A DNA stretch of 64,000 bases, taken from NCBI RefSeq assembly GCF_030867095.1, contig NC_081828.1, positions 210,062,978-210,126,977 on the forward strand. Reading direction: 5' to 3'. The translations under genes and the position numbers were made by a program. Shown in pieces: positions 44,801 through 56,830 of the stretch. Below the pieces are notes generated by a model. It saw only the letters and a list, made by a program, of their open reading frames with translations. It was not told the origin of the DNA and searched no databases. Within the stretch, counting starts at the first letter, position 1; each line of letters begins with the position of its first letter. This DNA comes from Alligator mississippiensis (lineage: Eukaryota > Chordata > Crocodylia > Alligatoridae).

Positions 44801-47800
44801 AACGGTGAGGCACCATTAATGACTAGAAAGTCCTTTGAGCTTGTCAGATGAAAGACTCCGTAGACACGTCAAAATGTCACTTCCATGTAATAACATCAAC
44901 ACCATTTGCAATCTGTAGAGTATCCTTCAGTGTCTTGGTGGGATGTCTTTTAGCGATGGATGCAGCGTTGTGACCAACGCTTGCTGCGTGTTGTTTCTCT
45001 TCCTTTCCCCTTGCCAGAAAGGGAAGGAAGAGGCTTCTCTTGCTCAGCAGCTTTAGGATTGTGACTAGATGAGGAGCTGGCATTGTAGGCACAGTTGTTG
45101 GGTAGGCCTGCTGAGAAAGTGGGATGGATGATGGTTCATCCAGATCTGAGTGCAGATTTGTGCTGCTGCTGTTGGTACCTTGGCTAGAGCTGCGGCAGAG
45201 GTAGTGTTTTGCGGGGTGGGGAAGAAATGCTACCTGCACAGCTTGATCTGGACACCCTTGGCGTTCTACTTGGGAATAGCTCCCTGTAGACTAGGGGCCT
45301 GTCTACACTAGTAGGGGGGAGTCAGAAGAGAAGGATTTTAACACCAGGTAGCAGCCCAGGCTGCCCTGCAGGCCTGAACCTGAGCCAAAATCCAAGTTTC
45401 CTTGTCTTTGCTGCTATTTTAAGAGCCCCGTTTTGTTGCAGCATGGACACGATCAAGAGAGAATTCCAGCACTGTGTCCCCTGTGTTAAAACGAGGAAAG
45501 ATTTATCAGTGTAATTAAAGCCTCTCCTGTCCCATGCACCGTGGGCTGGGAGAAGGTTGGAGGCAGCCCAGGGAGGAGAAACCACAGTAGCTGGGTGGCA
45601 GGAGGGCGGAGCTGAGGCAGGGTTTGGCTCAGAGCCTCGGGAGTTGTGTGGGCCGAAGTCCAGCTGGTGGTGTGTGCAGTGCATGTCCAGCCATGGCAGG
45701 CCTGGGACATGCTAAACAATAAGGGCCTGATCCTGGAAAAAGTGGGGCTGCTTCTCATATGAAGCATTGTACTCCATGGGAATTGCATCCCAGATCACAC
45801 CCTCTGCAGAGATGGGCAAAATACCAAGCCCAGGCAGAGATTGGAGACCAAGCCACTTTATTTCCTGCCAGGTGTGTGTGTGGTAGCTATCTGAGTATGG
45901 GCATGCTCTGCTGCACTATTTCAGCGTCATCCCAAGGGGACCGGGGAGCCCCTTCTCTGTACTGGGCATTGCAGCCATGGGTGTGGCATCTTGGCTGGCT
46001 TCTTGGAAAGGAGTGTCTCACCATGCTGGAGTGAGCTGCTCTGGGAAAGAGCCCGGTGTTTTGGAAAGTCATTTTAAAATGTCTTGGTGAATGATGCAGC
46101 TGCAGGGAGGGAAGCCTCTAGCTTGTTCAGAGAACAGGAGGTTTAGGATGAGCAGAAGCTTTATGTATCCTTCCCCCATGCTGAGCCATCACGGGTCTTC
46201 AGCCTGCCCTGGAGGGGTGCTGGTGGAGGGCTGGGCTGGGCTGGGCTGAGCTTCAGGGCTTTGGCAGCAAACTCAGTTACTCATCCATGGTGGTTCTGAT
46301 GGGGGAAGAAGCCTCTTAAGACCTCCCATGCTCGCAACAGGTATATAAACCACTGAGCAAGGAGCTGTTGTCATGATACTAGGTATGCAATATGTAGTGC
46401 CAGAATAGCCCCTGCCACCTTCTGAGTCTGGTCTTCAGACAGGCTGTAAATAGCAATTGCTCCATGGATTTACAGCTACTCAGCATCTGACTCCAGACCC
46501 GGGCAGGTTCCTTACACAAAGGATCTTACAATGGAGCTGAGGCTACATTGATGGGAAAAAGTAGCCAATCAGGCCTGTGTGATGTGAGCACATGGAAGTG
46601 TAGTGCATTCATTTTGGCAGTGGACCAGGAAAGTTACCCTCATGGAAAAACTCTTCCAAGCATAATGGAAAAATACAGTTTGAAGTTGATCCATAATGGG
46701 CAGTATCCCATTATAGACGCCCTGAATTCCCATACAGGGTCCTGCTTGGGATTGCCCTGAAGCAAGGTGCTAGCACCCTGCAAAATGATGCCAAATGTTT
46801 TCTGCCGTCAAGTGGATCCCAGCGCCAATCAGCATGGAAGAAAGTCTGGAGCCTCTGCTGGGCAGAGGGAATCTAGCATCTGGGACTAAGGAAGTCGGGG
46901 AATAGCTAGGAGCAGCTTGGCTTGGGCAGAGAGCATAGCACGAGGTCTATGCTTAGTTGTTTGTTACCAGTAAAGGAAATGGGACAGCAAGGGGTGAGTT
47001 TCTGCGGAGAATCTGTCTTGTTGGACTGTTTTGTCACCAGTTTCTGCCTGTCATTGGACTGTGAGCAAGGACTGTCCCTTTGGGCGAGACTGGTCAGAGC
47101 CTATTGAGCTGTGGCCACTACTGAGAACAGATAGCAGGCTGATGCCTGCAGTGTGCCACTTCTGTATGTGCTCCAGGAAGGACATGGGACTAGACCCAGG
47201 TGACTGGGCAGAAGGTGCCCATCCCAAAGCATCTGTGTGTGTAAGCCTGGAAATACTGCTGCTCTGAAATCAGAGCCTGGGGATTTGGCTGTGTCCCTGT
47301 TGGAGGAATTCACATTAGTTTAACTCCATTCAGATAGGCTGTTGCATGTGATGTGGTTTTACCCCCCAGCTTCCTTTGGCATGGATGCTAAGCAGAGCTG
47401 GACTGGTCTCCACAGTCCAATGACTTGCATTGCACCAGTGCAGCATGTGTATGTGAGGAGTTTCAGTCATCATGACACTAGGGCAAGCTCCCTTCATGCA
47501 GGCTGGTCCCACTAGAGGAAAGCAAAAAGCTGGCACCGCAGTGACTTTATTGCAGAGGTTCAAGATCCTGGTTTTCAGACTTGTCTGGTGCTGACTGCAG
47601 GGTGCAGTCACATGCCTTTCTGCAGCTGGTTGCATGCCGTTCACTCCATCTGCAAGCATGGTCCTAGCGATGCTGTGCTTCCAGTGAAGGCCCTGACCCT
47701 GTAAGATCTTAGCAAGAGGTGTGGCTGCTGCAGGACTGGGCCACTAATGAGCAGACTGTGCATAGCTCACAGATGTTGAATCATGCTCCTCTCTGCTCCC

Positions 47801-49094
47801 TCCCCCCTACTTCCTTCCTGCTAAACAGTGATTTAAATAATCGAAAGGATCCTGTGAAAACAGCTCTGCATAGCCACAAAACCCACAAGCTGGTCCTGTG
47901 ATGTAGCTGGGGATGTGTTATGGCTCGTTCCAGCCAAGTGGGTTTGGCCCTGGTGACTTCGGAGGAGCTTTGCACGCAACACAAGTGTCAATGTGAATTT
48001 GCATGCTGGACCCGCTGCAATAACAGCCAGTGCGGCTCCCTCCAAGATCGGAGCACATCTCTGCTCTTGGCTATGGCTGGCAGAGATCCAGGGGCTGGCT
48101 TCTGCCAGATGCAGCCTAGGGGAGCCCAGCTGGCTGCCTCCCTCTATAGACCTGTGGCCTGGAGCTCCTCCATCCAGTTTGCAAAGATGGCTCTGATCCA
48201 CATTTGCACTGGAGAGGGGCAGGTCCGTACCGGGGTGCTGGCTGGCCTTCTGCTTGCTCTGTGCCTATTTTCTACCAGGACCACGAGATAACAGATTGCT
48301 CCCTATGCCAAGCTGGGTCACTGGTGACTGCAAAAGGAGAGTACCACATGGCTTCCTGAAGGACCTCCCTTTCACCTGGGTTGCCCATCCAAGGGCTGAC
48401 TCTGCTCCGCTTTGCCGAGCCTAAGAGATCCAGTGGGGCTGTGGAGCAGAGGAGCTCCGGTCGCTTTGACCTTTGATCAGCGCCTGATAAGACCAGGTGC
48501 TGAAAGCGCTGCACACCTCTGAGGCTCCCAGGTGCACGTCATGGGTGACTGAAATAACTTCACGTGTTGGGATTGCCCCGTGTGCACGCCCCCAAGCACT
48601 GAGGTGCAAAGGGCCAACGTACAGCACGGGTGTCTCGTTCTCTGTGTCGCTCAGCCGGTGATTAGAAGCTCCTTCTCTCTCTAGGGAGAAAATGTTGGGT
48701 TCCTGCCAGAAAAGCCAAAGCAGCAAGGCACTTGGCTCCATTAGCGCAGCAGGGGCAGAGGATGATGGCCAGCTTTAGCACCAATATTTCTGGTAGTCAC
48801 AGGTCTGGAAGCACCCGTGACATTGGAGCCTGCTGAGGAGAAATCGCTGACCGGGGCTCCTGCTGCTTTGGCACCCTGGCACTCCGGCGGGGGCTGTTGC
48901 ATGGGGGAAATGAAGTTAGTGCAGGGTGCAGCTAATGCACGGGGGGGAAAAAAGTGAGTCCTGCGGGGCACACATCACCCCTCCGTTCTGTGCTGGCTTC
49001 CCCTGCCTCCTGGGGCTCACTCCTGTTTGGTAAAGGCCCAGCGTTCCCAAACCGGGTAGTGGCACTGACAGCATCTTCCTGCCTCTGTTTTCAG
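41884..49094 (+). other. Presumed intron 1; no gene inside
   Basis: If the exons on either side belong together, this is a 7.2-kb first intron. It holds the end of the CpG island, a MIR-like SINE at 44645, a (GGGCT)4 run at 46228-46248, and a 15-bp tandem duplication (GGAGTGTATACAGGG) near 43945-43977. No coding block was recognised. Confidence 0.35.
44645..44815 (+). mobile_element. MIR-type core-SINE
   Basis: CAGGACTCCTGGGTTCTATT, then GGGGCAAATCCCACATACCT and TTTTTGTGCCTAAGTGTTCA with CTGCAAATGGG follow the MIR order (B-box/core side, then 'cctctgtgcctcagtttcc..ctgtaaaatggg'). Confidence 0.75.
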
Positions 49095-49269
49095 AAGTGC
49101 CTGAGCAACCATCCTGGAGAGGCTGTTGCTGGAGGGGTTTTAACTGTTGAGTTTGCACTGACTGATCCGAGGTTTGTTAACTTTCAGGACATGCGGGTGC
49201 TGGCTTCTTCCCTACCAGGAGCCTCTGGGGAGGACGGTGAGCTGAAGGAGAGCGGCCAGGAGAACACAG
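49095..49269 (+). other. Candidate internal exon, contains ATG in good context
   Basis: The acceptor TTCCTGCCTCTGTTTTCAG|AAG (AG at 49093-49094) is strong. The donor ACACAG|GTATTT (GT at 49270) is moderate. One plus-strand frame is open over the whole 175 bases. The ATG at 49191 has G at -3 and begins MRVLASSLPGASGEDGELKE, an acidic, hydrophilic stretch ending SGQENT at the donor in phase 1. A weaker internal acceptor (TTAACTTTCAG|GAC) would give an exon 49188-49269. I do not recognise the protein. It fits a second exon carrying the start codon of the gene promoted at 41.8 kb, but this link is inference. Confidence 0.38.
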
Positions 49270-51671
49270 GTATTTACTGACAGTTTTCAGGCTGGGCACG
49301 GGTCACTTCGATCCTTGTAGGTTGTGTGGGCAGCTGCGTCTGTGTCTTATCTTTGCTCTGCGGATTTATGTCTTCGGAAGCTGCCCAAAGACAAAGGGGA
49401 AAGGTGCTTTGAATCGACAGGTATGGAGCTAGTTCAGGTCACCTTCAAAAGGCACCCAGATTCGGCCTGTGGGTTCATGCATTTCTCACCGACTCCAGGC
49501 AGCTGAGCTCCCTGAGCACGGCCAGGCCTTTCTGCTCTGCTTAATGGCCTGCCATAATTGGGACCCGTCACTAGTGGGTAAGTCCCTTCCAGTAGCATGC
49601 TCAGCAGTGGCTGACACCCGCTGCCTGGCTGCACTCTCATCTTTCCAAAAGGAGATGTGTGTGGGGAACACTTTTTGTTTTGTATTGTTTAAATATAGGC
49701 TGGAGAAATGGATCTTGCCCTTGGATAAGTTTGTAATAGCCCTTAGTTCCCAATGAAGTGCGTTCCACAGTGTTCGACGGGTCCAGTTAAACCTCTCCCC
49801 TGCATGGAGGAGCGCTACACGACATGATGGCAGCCGTCAGTCCTTCCAGACCATGGTGTGTGTGTGAGAGGTCACGAGACCTTCGGCACGTGCCTAGGCA
49901 GGAGTATGGAGGACTGGAGGCTGCCCGGACAGCGCTATATGTATAATATGATATTTTCTGTGCTACTAAAGGGATGCTCTGCAGCCTTCTGAACCAGCTG
50001 GACTTCCCTAAGCACTGAAGACTACATGCCTGCATGTACCAGATTGCTGCAGTCCATCTGAAAGGGGACAAGGCCTAAATAACTGAGGCCGGGGCATTGC
50101 TTAACGAGACGGAGTTGCCTAGCTGGAGATGGTACACAGCAACAGTCTTGACTTCGGGGGGGGATTCCCTGAAATCCCATACCAGCAGGCAAAGTTATCA
50201 TGTAGGAGCAGACATCCAGAGAGCTCAGCAGTGGGAGCTGGAAGAAAACCGCCCTTCCCTATATTGCTTGGTGGCCTAAGCTGTGTTGTTAAACTTGTCC
50301 ACCCCTTTGGCTGACTTTTGAAGCACCATGATGCCTTATGTGGCATCGTCCTCTGCAGCTTTTTTTTATTGTGGGATGGGGAAAGAGGAGGACTTAGAGC
50401 AAAGACAGGTGGGCAGATGCAGGCTAAATGCATTTATCTTTGAGTCTCTCAAGTGTCAGTGGGCAAAGTCTAGTTCTTTCTCACCCTGCTCTGCCAGAAG
50501 CTTGTATCCGTGTTATCACAGTTGCAAAGTTTGGAAAATGTACGCGATTCTCTCTAGCCAGAAGAATAAACCTGCTATCAAGGACTGAGCAAAATAAAGC
50601 ACGTGGAGTCACGGATGAGATCCAGGGGTTGTGCCCCATTAAAGGGCCCTTCTTGTTATCTGCAGGTATTAGGCAGGAGCACTGGGATTCTGGCAAGGTG
50701 TCAGCCTGGGGCTGGAAGATGTCTGTTCATTCCCTGTTCCCTCCGGCTGATGGAAGGGGGTACCACACTTTCCTTCTCCTCCACCCCCATCCCGTCTCTT
50801 GCTTCTCTGCCTCCCCTTCAGCCCTCGGGCTGCCGTGGAGGAGGGTGTTTTTATTTTCCTGTATCTCGCTTTGGCGTGGACCCGAGTTCTGTGCTCCGCA
50901 GGTAGGGCCAGGTGGGTATTTGGGATGCCTCTTCTCGAGAGACTTTGAACAGCATCTGAAGCTCCTTCCAGCTTGAAACTGGACCTAGAATCCAAGTACA
51001 GAGGTAGCCGTGAATCCAGTTACGTTTTGGACCATCTCCTGTGTAATACGTTGAGAAATATTTTTTTTGAAGGTTGCTCTGTGTGAAAGACCAGTTGCTT
51101 ATCCAGCATTACCAAAGCAACGAGCTGTTGCTTTCCATGACTCATGAAAAAGCACTCTCTCAAGAATGGCTGAGATCACTGTCTTGGCCAGCTCTAGACA
51201 TCTGGTTTCCTTAGCAAACAGCGGAGAGGGTGCAAATGGGGATTTCCAAACTTGTTTCTTGGGAAGAGTGGTCTGAAATTTTGGACTGTCTTAGAGCAAA
51301 ACACTCTCCTTGTAGAAAGACATGCAGCTTTCACATCCCCTTTCATTTTCTGAGTAATTCGTGCTCTGTCTTTACCAAGGGGAAAATGCTAAATAACATG
51401 ATGTAAAGGGACCCTGTATTTTCCAGACACATGTTGCTCTAAGCAAATGAGCATAGAAAGTAGAACAAGTTTTTTTGAGCAAATAGTCTCTAGGTTTTTG
51501 GGGGTTTTTTTTTTTTAGAGGCACGGGGTAGGTGATATAGAGATAGCAAGGAAGAGAAACCACAGCTGTGGTGATGTAACAGTTTGCTCAAGGACCGGGT
51601 AGTTGATTGATCACAGCATTTCTCTAAGTGGGGTACACATAGCCCTGGAGTGATGCCCCAAGCCTCTAGAG
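49270..51671. other. No clear gene; one S-repeat copy
   Basis: Presumed intron or flank. Pyrimidine-rich strings before AG occur several times (for example near 50665) but without convincing open frames between acceptor and donor. Confidence 0.35.
49800..49950. repeat. Dispersed repeat S, copy 2
   Basis: GGCAGCCGTCAGTCCTTCCA, GTGAGAGGTCACGAGACCTT, CACGTGCCTAGGCAGGAGTA and GGAGGCTGCCCGGAC follow the same order as 13258-13365. Confidence 0.55.
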
Positions 51672-51857
51672 CAGGGATGGGCAAAATGCGGCTCGCGGAC
51701 TGGATGTGGCCCGCCAGGCTATTCTGTCCAGCCCGCAGGGCTCCTAAAAATGTAGAAAATTAATGTTTATCTGCCCCTGGCTGCCTGTCATGCAGCCCTC
51801 GATGGCTTGCCAAAACTCAGTAAGTGGCCCTCCACCCAATATAATTGCCCGCCCCTG
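51672..51857. mobile_element. 186-bp hAT MITE with perfect 8-bp target duplication
   Basis: CTCTAGAG lies on both sides (51664-51671 and 51858-51865). Terminal repeats are CAGGGATGGGCAA on the left and TTGCCCGCCCCTG on the right, 11 of 13 complementary. The inside includes GCGGCTCGCGGACTGGATGT and GGCCCGCCAGGC, typical of the 'CAGGGGTGGGCAA' hAT family. No coding capacity. Confidence 0.93.
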
Positions 51858-52155
51858 CTCTAGAGGGTACATGAGGGGAAGGAAAGTAGAACAAAGAGGA
51901 ATATAAGTGGAGGGGAAAGAAAGTGAAGAAAAACACAACAGTTTTTTAGATGGTTAGAGAAGCTCCAATGTGGTGGAAAGATCAAGTGTTTTTTTGGGGG
52001 TTTTTTATGTTTTCTTTTACCTATTATCCATAACAGAGAATGATAACTGCCCACTGTAGGATAACCAACTTACAAGGGGGTGCATGACCCCGAAAAGTGA
52101 GAACCACTGGCTTAGCAAATTGTGAGTTGAAGGTATCTGGCTGGAGGGAAGTGTG

Positions 52156-52172
52156 TGTGTGTGTGTGTGTTG
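52156..52172. repeat. (GT)n short microsatellite
   Basis: About nine GT units, followed by T-rich sequence. Confidence 0.85.
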
Positions 52173-52263
52173 CAGTGTTATGTCAGTACATGTGTTTCTT
52201 TTTCTTTTCTCTTTACATATGTCTTGGTTCCCACTCTCTCTTTTTTTTCTGTTTATGTGAAAG

Positions 52264-52304
52264 CGGTGCTACTCATGCCAGCCACTTCTCCAAGGTGGAC
52301 AAGG
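52264..52304 (+). other. Weak candidate exon
   Basis: A long pyrimidine tract (52229-52251) leads to GTGAAAG|CGGTGC, and AAGG|GTGAGT is a strong donor at 52305. Two plus frames stay open well beyond it (to 52481 and 52507), so an alternative exon to 52482 with donor TAG|GTAGGC is possible. The 41-base size and poor acceptor edge make me doubt it. No protein recognised. Confidence 0.18.
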
Positions 52305-52507
52305 GTGAGTGGGAGGAGGAGGTGGAGGACTTTGGCTTGTGCAGGGTCACAGGATCCTTCTCAGACTGGTTTCACTTCGGCAGCCACTGGAAAGCAGCTG
52401 CCTCTAAGCGAAAAATCGGCTGGGACACAGTGCAGTGGCCGTCTGCAGCAACTTGGATCAAGCAGCAGAAGAGGAGGGGTCTAGGTAGGCAGAAAGCAAT
52501 TTTTTGA

Positions 52508-54774
52508 ATGAGGATCCAGAGTATTCGTTTTACCACCTCTGTGTCTTGCTGGAGACTGAAATGCGGCAGCCGCACCAGGCTTGGGGCTGGGTTTTCAGAG
52601 ATCATGCACGTAGCCTTACTAGCCAGCTTCAAATCTCTAACTGCAGTCGACTGAAATCCTGTTCTGCGCGTGGCTTCTGCTAGTCCTTTAACTGGCTAAC
52701 CGCTCTTACGCGGCTGTGCCCAGTGTGTTACTGAAAAGCACCAGGCAGTCCCTCCCCTCTCACTGGTTTCGGGGACTCTTTTCTGCCATCCAGCAAGCAA
52801 AGGCTTAGCGGTGAACAATGTCACTGAGCAGGTTTGTGCTTACTTCCTTGTAATGTCAAAAATGAGATAATTCAGAAATGTAGCAGCATTTGCCAGCAAA
52901 CAACAACGCAGTTTCCTCTTCGTACTCGTGTGCATATCCTGCAAGTCGGGAACAGCCGCTGCCTATCATCTTGGCCCAGGCAGCTCATGGGAAGCCAATT
53001 TTTTTTTCTTTAAACTGGTGGGGCCAGAGTTTTAGCTGTTGGGGGGTGTCTCTGCAGTCACTGCTATGCCAGCTCCCACCAGCTTTGAATCTAGCCCTTG
53101 GTAGGCGGGCTTAAAACACAGCGCTCAAGAAGCACGTTTTAATTCCCCTCCTGCCAGGGATTGCTCTTCAAGCTGTTCTCCTGCTTTCCTCCAAACCTAT
53201 TTTTGGGGAAATGTGATGATCTTAGCAGATGTAGACACCCTGATTAAGCCTCTCAAGAGCCTGGCGATGGAAAGAAGCACAGTTGTGCTGAGTGATGATT
53301 ATTGTTACTAGCACCGTGATAATGCCTGGAAGTCTGACGCTTGGACTAGGGCCCCGTGGTGCTAGGTGCTGCACATGGAACGGCTTGGCTTGCTTTGTCA
53401 CCTCTGTCTTGTAGCAGTCTTGTAGGCCAGTGTCAATGCGGAGTAGTGCCAGTGAAGTCTGTCGAGTTAATCTCAGGACCCGCTGTGCCTTCCTTGCCTC
53501 ACTGATGTGAGGAACCCCACTTGGCTGAGCCCCACACCTATTGTTGCTGGGTACCTAGGATAGCCACGATGGAAGTACATGGGATGGCAGGAGTGGTTTC
53601 ACATCACTGGTGCTCTGCCACTGCAGTACTTGTATCCCTCAGCATCACGGCACTGCAGGCCCATCTGAGAAGCGCATAGTTGTGCAAGGCCAGGTCCCTC
53701 CAGTACATTTGCTGTCAGGAGCCTGCAGTGTTGCTCCTCGCAGGCTGGCCCTGAACGGCACGCAGAACATCCACCTTGCACAGCTGGAACTCGCTCTTTG
53801 AGCTTTACTGTAGCTCTACCCTGTGTCGCACTGAAATGAATGGGAGGTGGCCATCCAAATGCCTCTAAGCACCATATATCTTCCTCCTGTGGCTCTGGAG
53901 CTGTGTCTCGTGCCAGCTGCGAAGGGCTGGAGGGACCCTTATGACAGCTGGAGACTGTGGGCCATCCCAGGTCCAGCGTCCTGGCTGCAGGGAGAGGGGG
54001 ATCCCAGTAGAGACTGCTGTGGCTCCTCAGTCCTACCTGAAAGACACCTATGCATGGGGGGGGTCCTTCAATGGTCAGCTAAGCCATATTCCTGGCTGCC
54101 TTGCTCTGTAGTGCCCCTGCACCCTGGCCCTCTAGGTCCCCTTTCACTGGTGCTGAAACCTGTAGTCCTGATTTCCCATTGTGGTTCTCGATACCCGGGC
54201 TGGCTGGGTGCTAAGCCCTGCTGTGCACGGGATGTGTGTTTCACCCACTCTGCTATGGTGTAAATGATCTTTGCAGACCAGCACCAAGCACCTAAACCTT
54301 AAAAACCGCAAGGGAGTGAATACAGCCCTCACCTCTTGCTGACACAGACAGGCACTTGATTATGGGGCAAAGTCTACTGTCTTTTTCAAGATAAACTGCA
54401 CGGGGCAGCCTCTAACACAGCCTGTAAGACAAACACATCCCAGCCCCTGATAGCCCTACCCACATGAGTACGGCTAACTGGTCTGAGCAATCTCACTAGC
54501 TAATTATGCAAAGCAACGTTTAAAGGCTTGTGGCCTACTTCTAAGCATAGAAAAAGGCTGGAGTCACCAAGTAACGACCAGCTATGGCCTGCGTGCATGT
54601 TGTGCTGAGCTGGCTAGAGCGTGGGCATGCGGCAGTGCCATGACAGGACCGCTTCTGGACTATGTGTCCTGGGCTTTGCACTGCTAAATCACCCTTGCAG
54701 AATTTCCAGGGCTCGGAGGCTCATGGTTTCTGCAATGCTCTGGTCCTGCTATTGCTGGGAAGATGAGAGACGTG
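52508..54774. other. No gene seen
   Basis: Non-coding, no repeat recognised. Frames up to 138 codons (53847-54263) lack domain features. Confidence 0.45.
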
Positions 54775-54782
54775 ACTTAGCA

Positions 54783-55054
54783 CAGTGGTTCTCAACCTTT
54801 TTGGATGTGAGGCATCTCTCCATAATGCTTGTGAATTGAGTGGCTGCTAGGTTCAAAAGCTAATTTATATCCTACAGTGGGTATCTCATTGCAGAGGTGC
54901 TGTGCAATGCGGCTGGAGGATAATTTAGGCAGGGACAAGCCTGAGCCTGCATTTCTCTACTTAGCTTATCTGCTTATCTCCTCCCATCTTGTCACACCCT
55001 TCAAAGGATCTGGCAGCACAGTAGGGTATCCAGCATCCTGGTTGAGAATCACGG
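54783..55054. mobile_element. 272-bp hAT MITE with perfect 8-bp target duplication
   Basis: ACTTAGCA flanks both sides (54775-54782 and 55055-55062). Termini are CAGTGGTTCTCAACC and GGTTGAGAATCACGG, 13 of 15 complementary. No frame inside. Same family style as 56550-56822. Confidence 0.93.
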
Positions 55055-55119
55055 ACTTAGCAACACAGGAGCGCAGCATTAAGTGGCCAGGGGGTGACTA
55101 CAGTATTAATAGATTAAAC

Positions 55120-55356
55120 CAGTGGTGCCCAACTCATTCAACTCTGCAGGCCACATCTGGTGCACGGGGCTGCCTGTGAATCTCGAAATTTGGTGGCAGG
55201 GCAAGTGGTGGCAGGGTTAATTGCCACAGCTCTGGGAGCTGCAGCAATTACCACTTCCACCACTCCCCACACCGCCAAATTTCTGGACCCGTGGTGGCCC
55301 CACAGGCCAGATGACATGGTTTTGTGAGCTGGATCCAACCTGTGGGACATATCTTG
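55120..55356. mobile_element. hAT-like fold-back element
   Basis: Left end CAGTGGTGCCCAACTC and GGCCACATCTGG. The right part GAGCTGGATCCAACCTGTGG seems to have lost its last bases. GATTAAAC before and GATTCAGC after could be a decayed 8-bp duplication (6/8). The middle folds: AAATTTGGTGGC with GCCGCCAAATTT-like, AGTGGTGG with CCACCACT, and TTAATTGC with GCAATTAC. Confidence 0.7.
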
Positions 55357-56541
55357 GATTCAGCTCTGTGCACTGCATAGGCTGTGACCATCTCTGCACA
55401 GCAGCCCTGCCTCCTCCTTCCAGCAAAAAGCCAGACAAATGGACTACAGCAAAGACATCCCTGTGCTGTTACAGAGGCTGTACCTTGCCCAGCTTTTGCT
55501 TGCCCTGCTACATCTCTGCTGGACCAGCACCTCAGCAGGTTGAAACTGGGTAATTCTAAGGTGTGGGACTACATCAGCGTGCACGTATGGAGGCTCTGGC
55601 CCCTTGACTCAGAGAAATTCTTGCTTTATTCTAGTGTAAGTGGGAGCAAAATCTGGCCTGCAAAGTATAATCTGCTTTACTGCTCTAGTATATTGTTCCC
55701 CTGCACCTTTTAAGAGCATTGCTTGATGCAGCAGCTTCTTATTAAATTGCAGTGATGATAACTATTACTCCTGCCCTGGTTACTGGCATGCTTACAGCTC
55801 TCTCAAAATCTGAGACTTGCAACAGCGTGTAGTGCAAATTGCCCAGACCTCACCTAGCTAGATCTAAATACTCAGAGGCCAAGCAATAGAGCAAGTACAA
55901 AGCGTGTTCGATCAGTGCCTCGGATAGTAACGCCAGCGTGTGCATGCATCTGGGAGCTTTTAGAAGTTGAAAGCCATGTGGATACAAGTTGTTCTTCAGA
56001 CAGTTTCACTTCTTTTTGGCTTCCTTCGCTTGTGGTGCATTCACTCCTGTTTGGTACCAGCATTTTGCATTACCAGGAACATAACTCAGATAACCTACAT
56101 GCAGTGAAATGTTGTCAAGGGGGTAGTGACCTCCTAAAAGAAGCAAAGCCTACATGTTTCATTACAATGTGGGAGATAATTATCCTGTGACTAAGCACAA
56201 AGGCTCAAGCTGGAGAAAGTCCCATTAGATCATTTATTCCATCTCCTTGCCAGTATGTGATGGCTTTGTACAGAATACTTTCTCATGCTGCAGAGGGTAC
56301 GAGGAACAATTTTGTAAACCGGTGCTGTGTTCAGCATATGCATGCAAGGGAACAACTCTGTGCATGTGAATACTCATGCATGGCATTGATAGGGGCTTGC
56401 AACTCTGGACCAAAACAAGCCAGATCAGTGTGTGTCCAGTATGCAGTACCTGTTCCCACCTGCTCCTTATGCTCATAGCTGTCCCATTGATTTATGGAAG
56501 TTTAAAGTTGTGCAGCTATTAGCCTGTAGGACTTTTTCACA
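55357..56541. other. No gene seen
   Basis: Short frames only, no repeats recognised. Confidence 0.45.
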
Positions 56542-56549
56542 CTCTGGAA

Positions 56550-56822
56550 CAGTGATTCTCAACCAAGGTGCCTTGAGATCCTTTCAAGGGTGCCACACAA
56601 TGTTAGCACTGGTAGGTCGACAAACATGATGTACGAGAGAAACCCAGAGATTTCAAATAGAAATCCATAGCTGCGGTCTTGCCAAGTTCTTTGCAGCGGA
56701 ACAAACTGCTCTATATTATTTTTCGTTAGGCAAAAAAAGAGTGAAAACTAGGAGCTGGCATTTTCCAAGGGGGACTCGAGTCTATCCAGAGATGCTTCGC
56801 ATCTAAAGGCTGAGAACCACAG
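56550..56822. mobile_element. 273-bp hAT MITE with 8-bp target duplication
   Basis: CTCTGGAA (56542-56549) and CTCTAGAA (56823-56830) match at 7 of 8. Termini CAGTGATTCTCAACC and GGCTGAGAACCACAG are 12 of 15 complementary. The 5' part (AAGGTGCCTTGAGATC, TCAAGGGTGCC) resembles the start of the 14.94 kb element. Confidence 0.92.
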
Positions 56823-56830
56823 CTCTAGAA

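Noticed and set aside
54600..54640. tRNA-like box (GAGCTGGCTAGAGCG)
   Set aside because: Resembles an A box, but no B box (GGTTCRANNCC) follows at the right distance and no cloverleaf forms.
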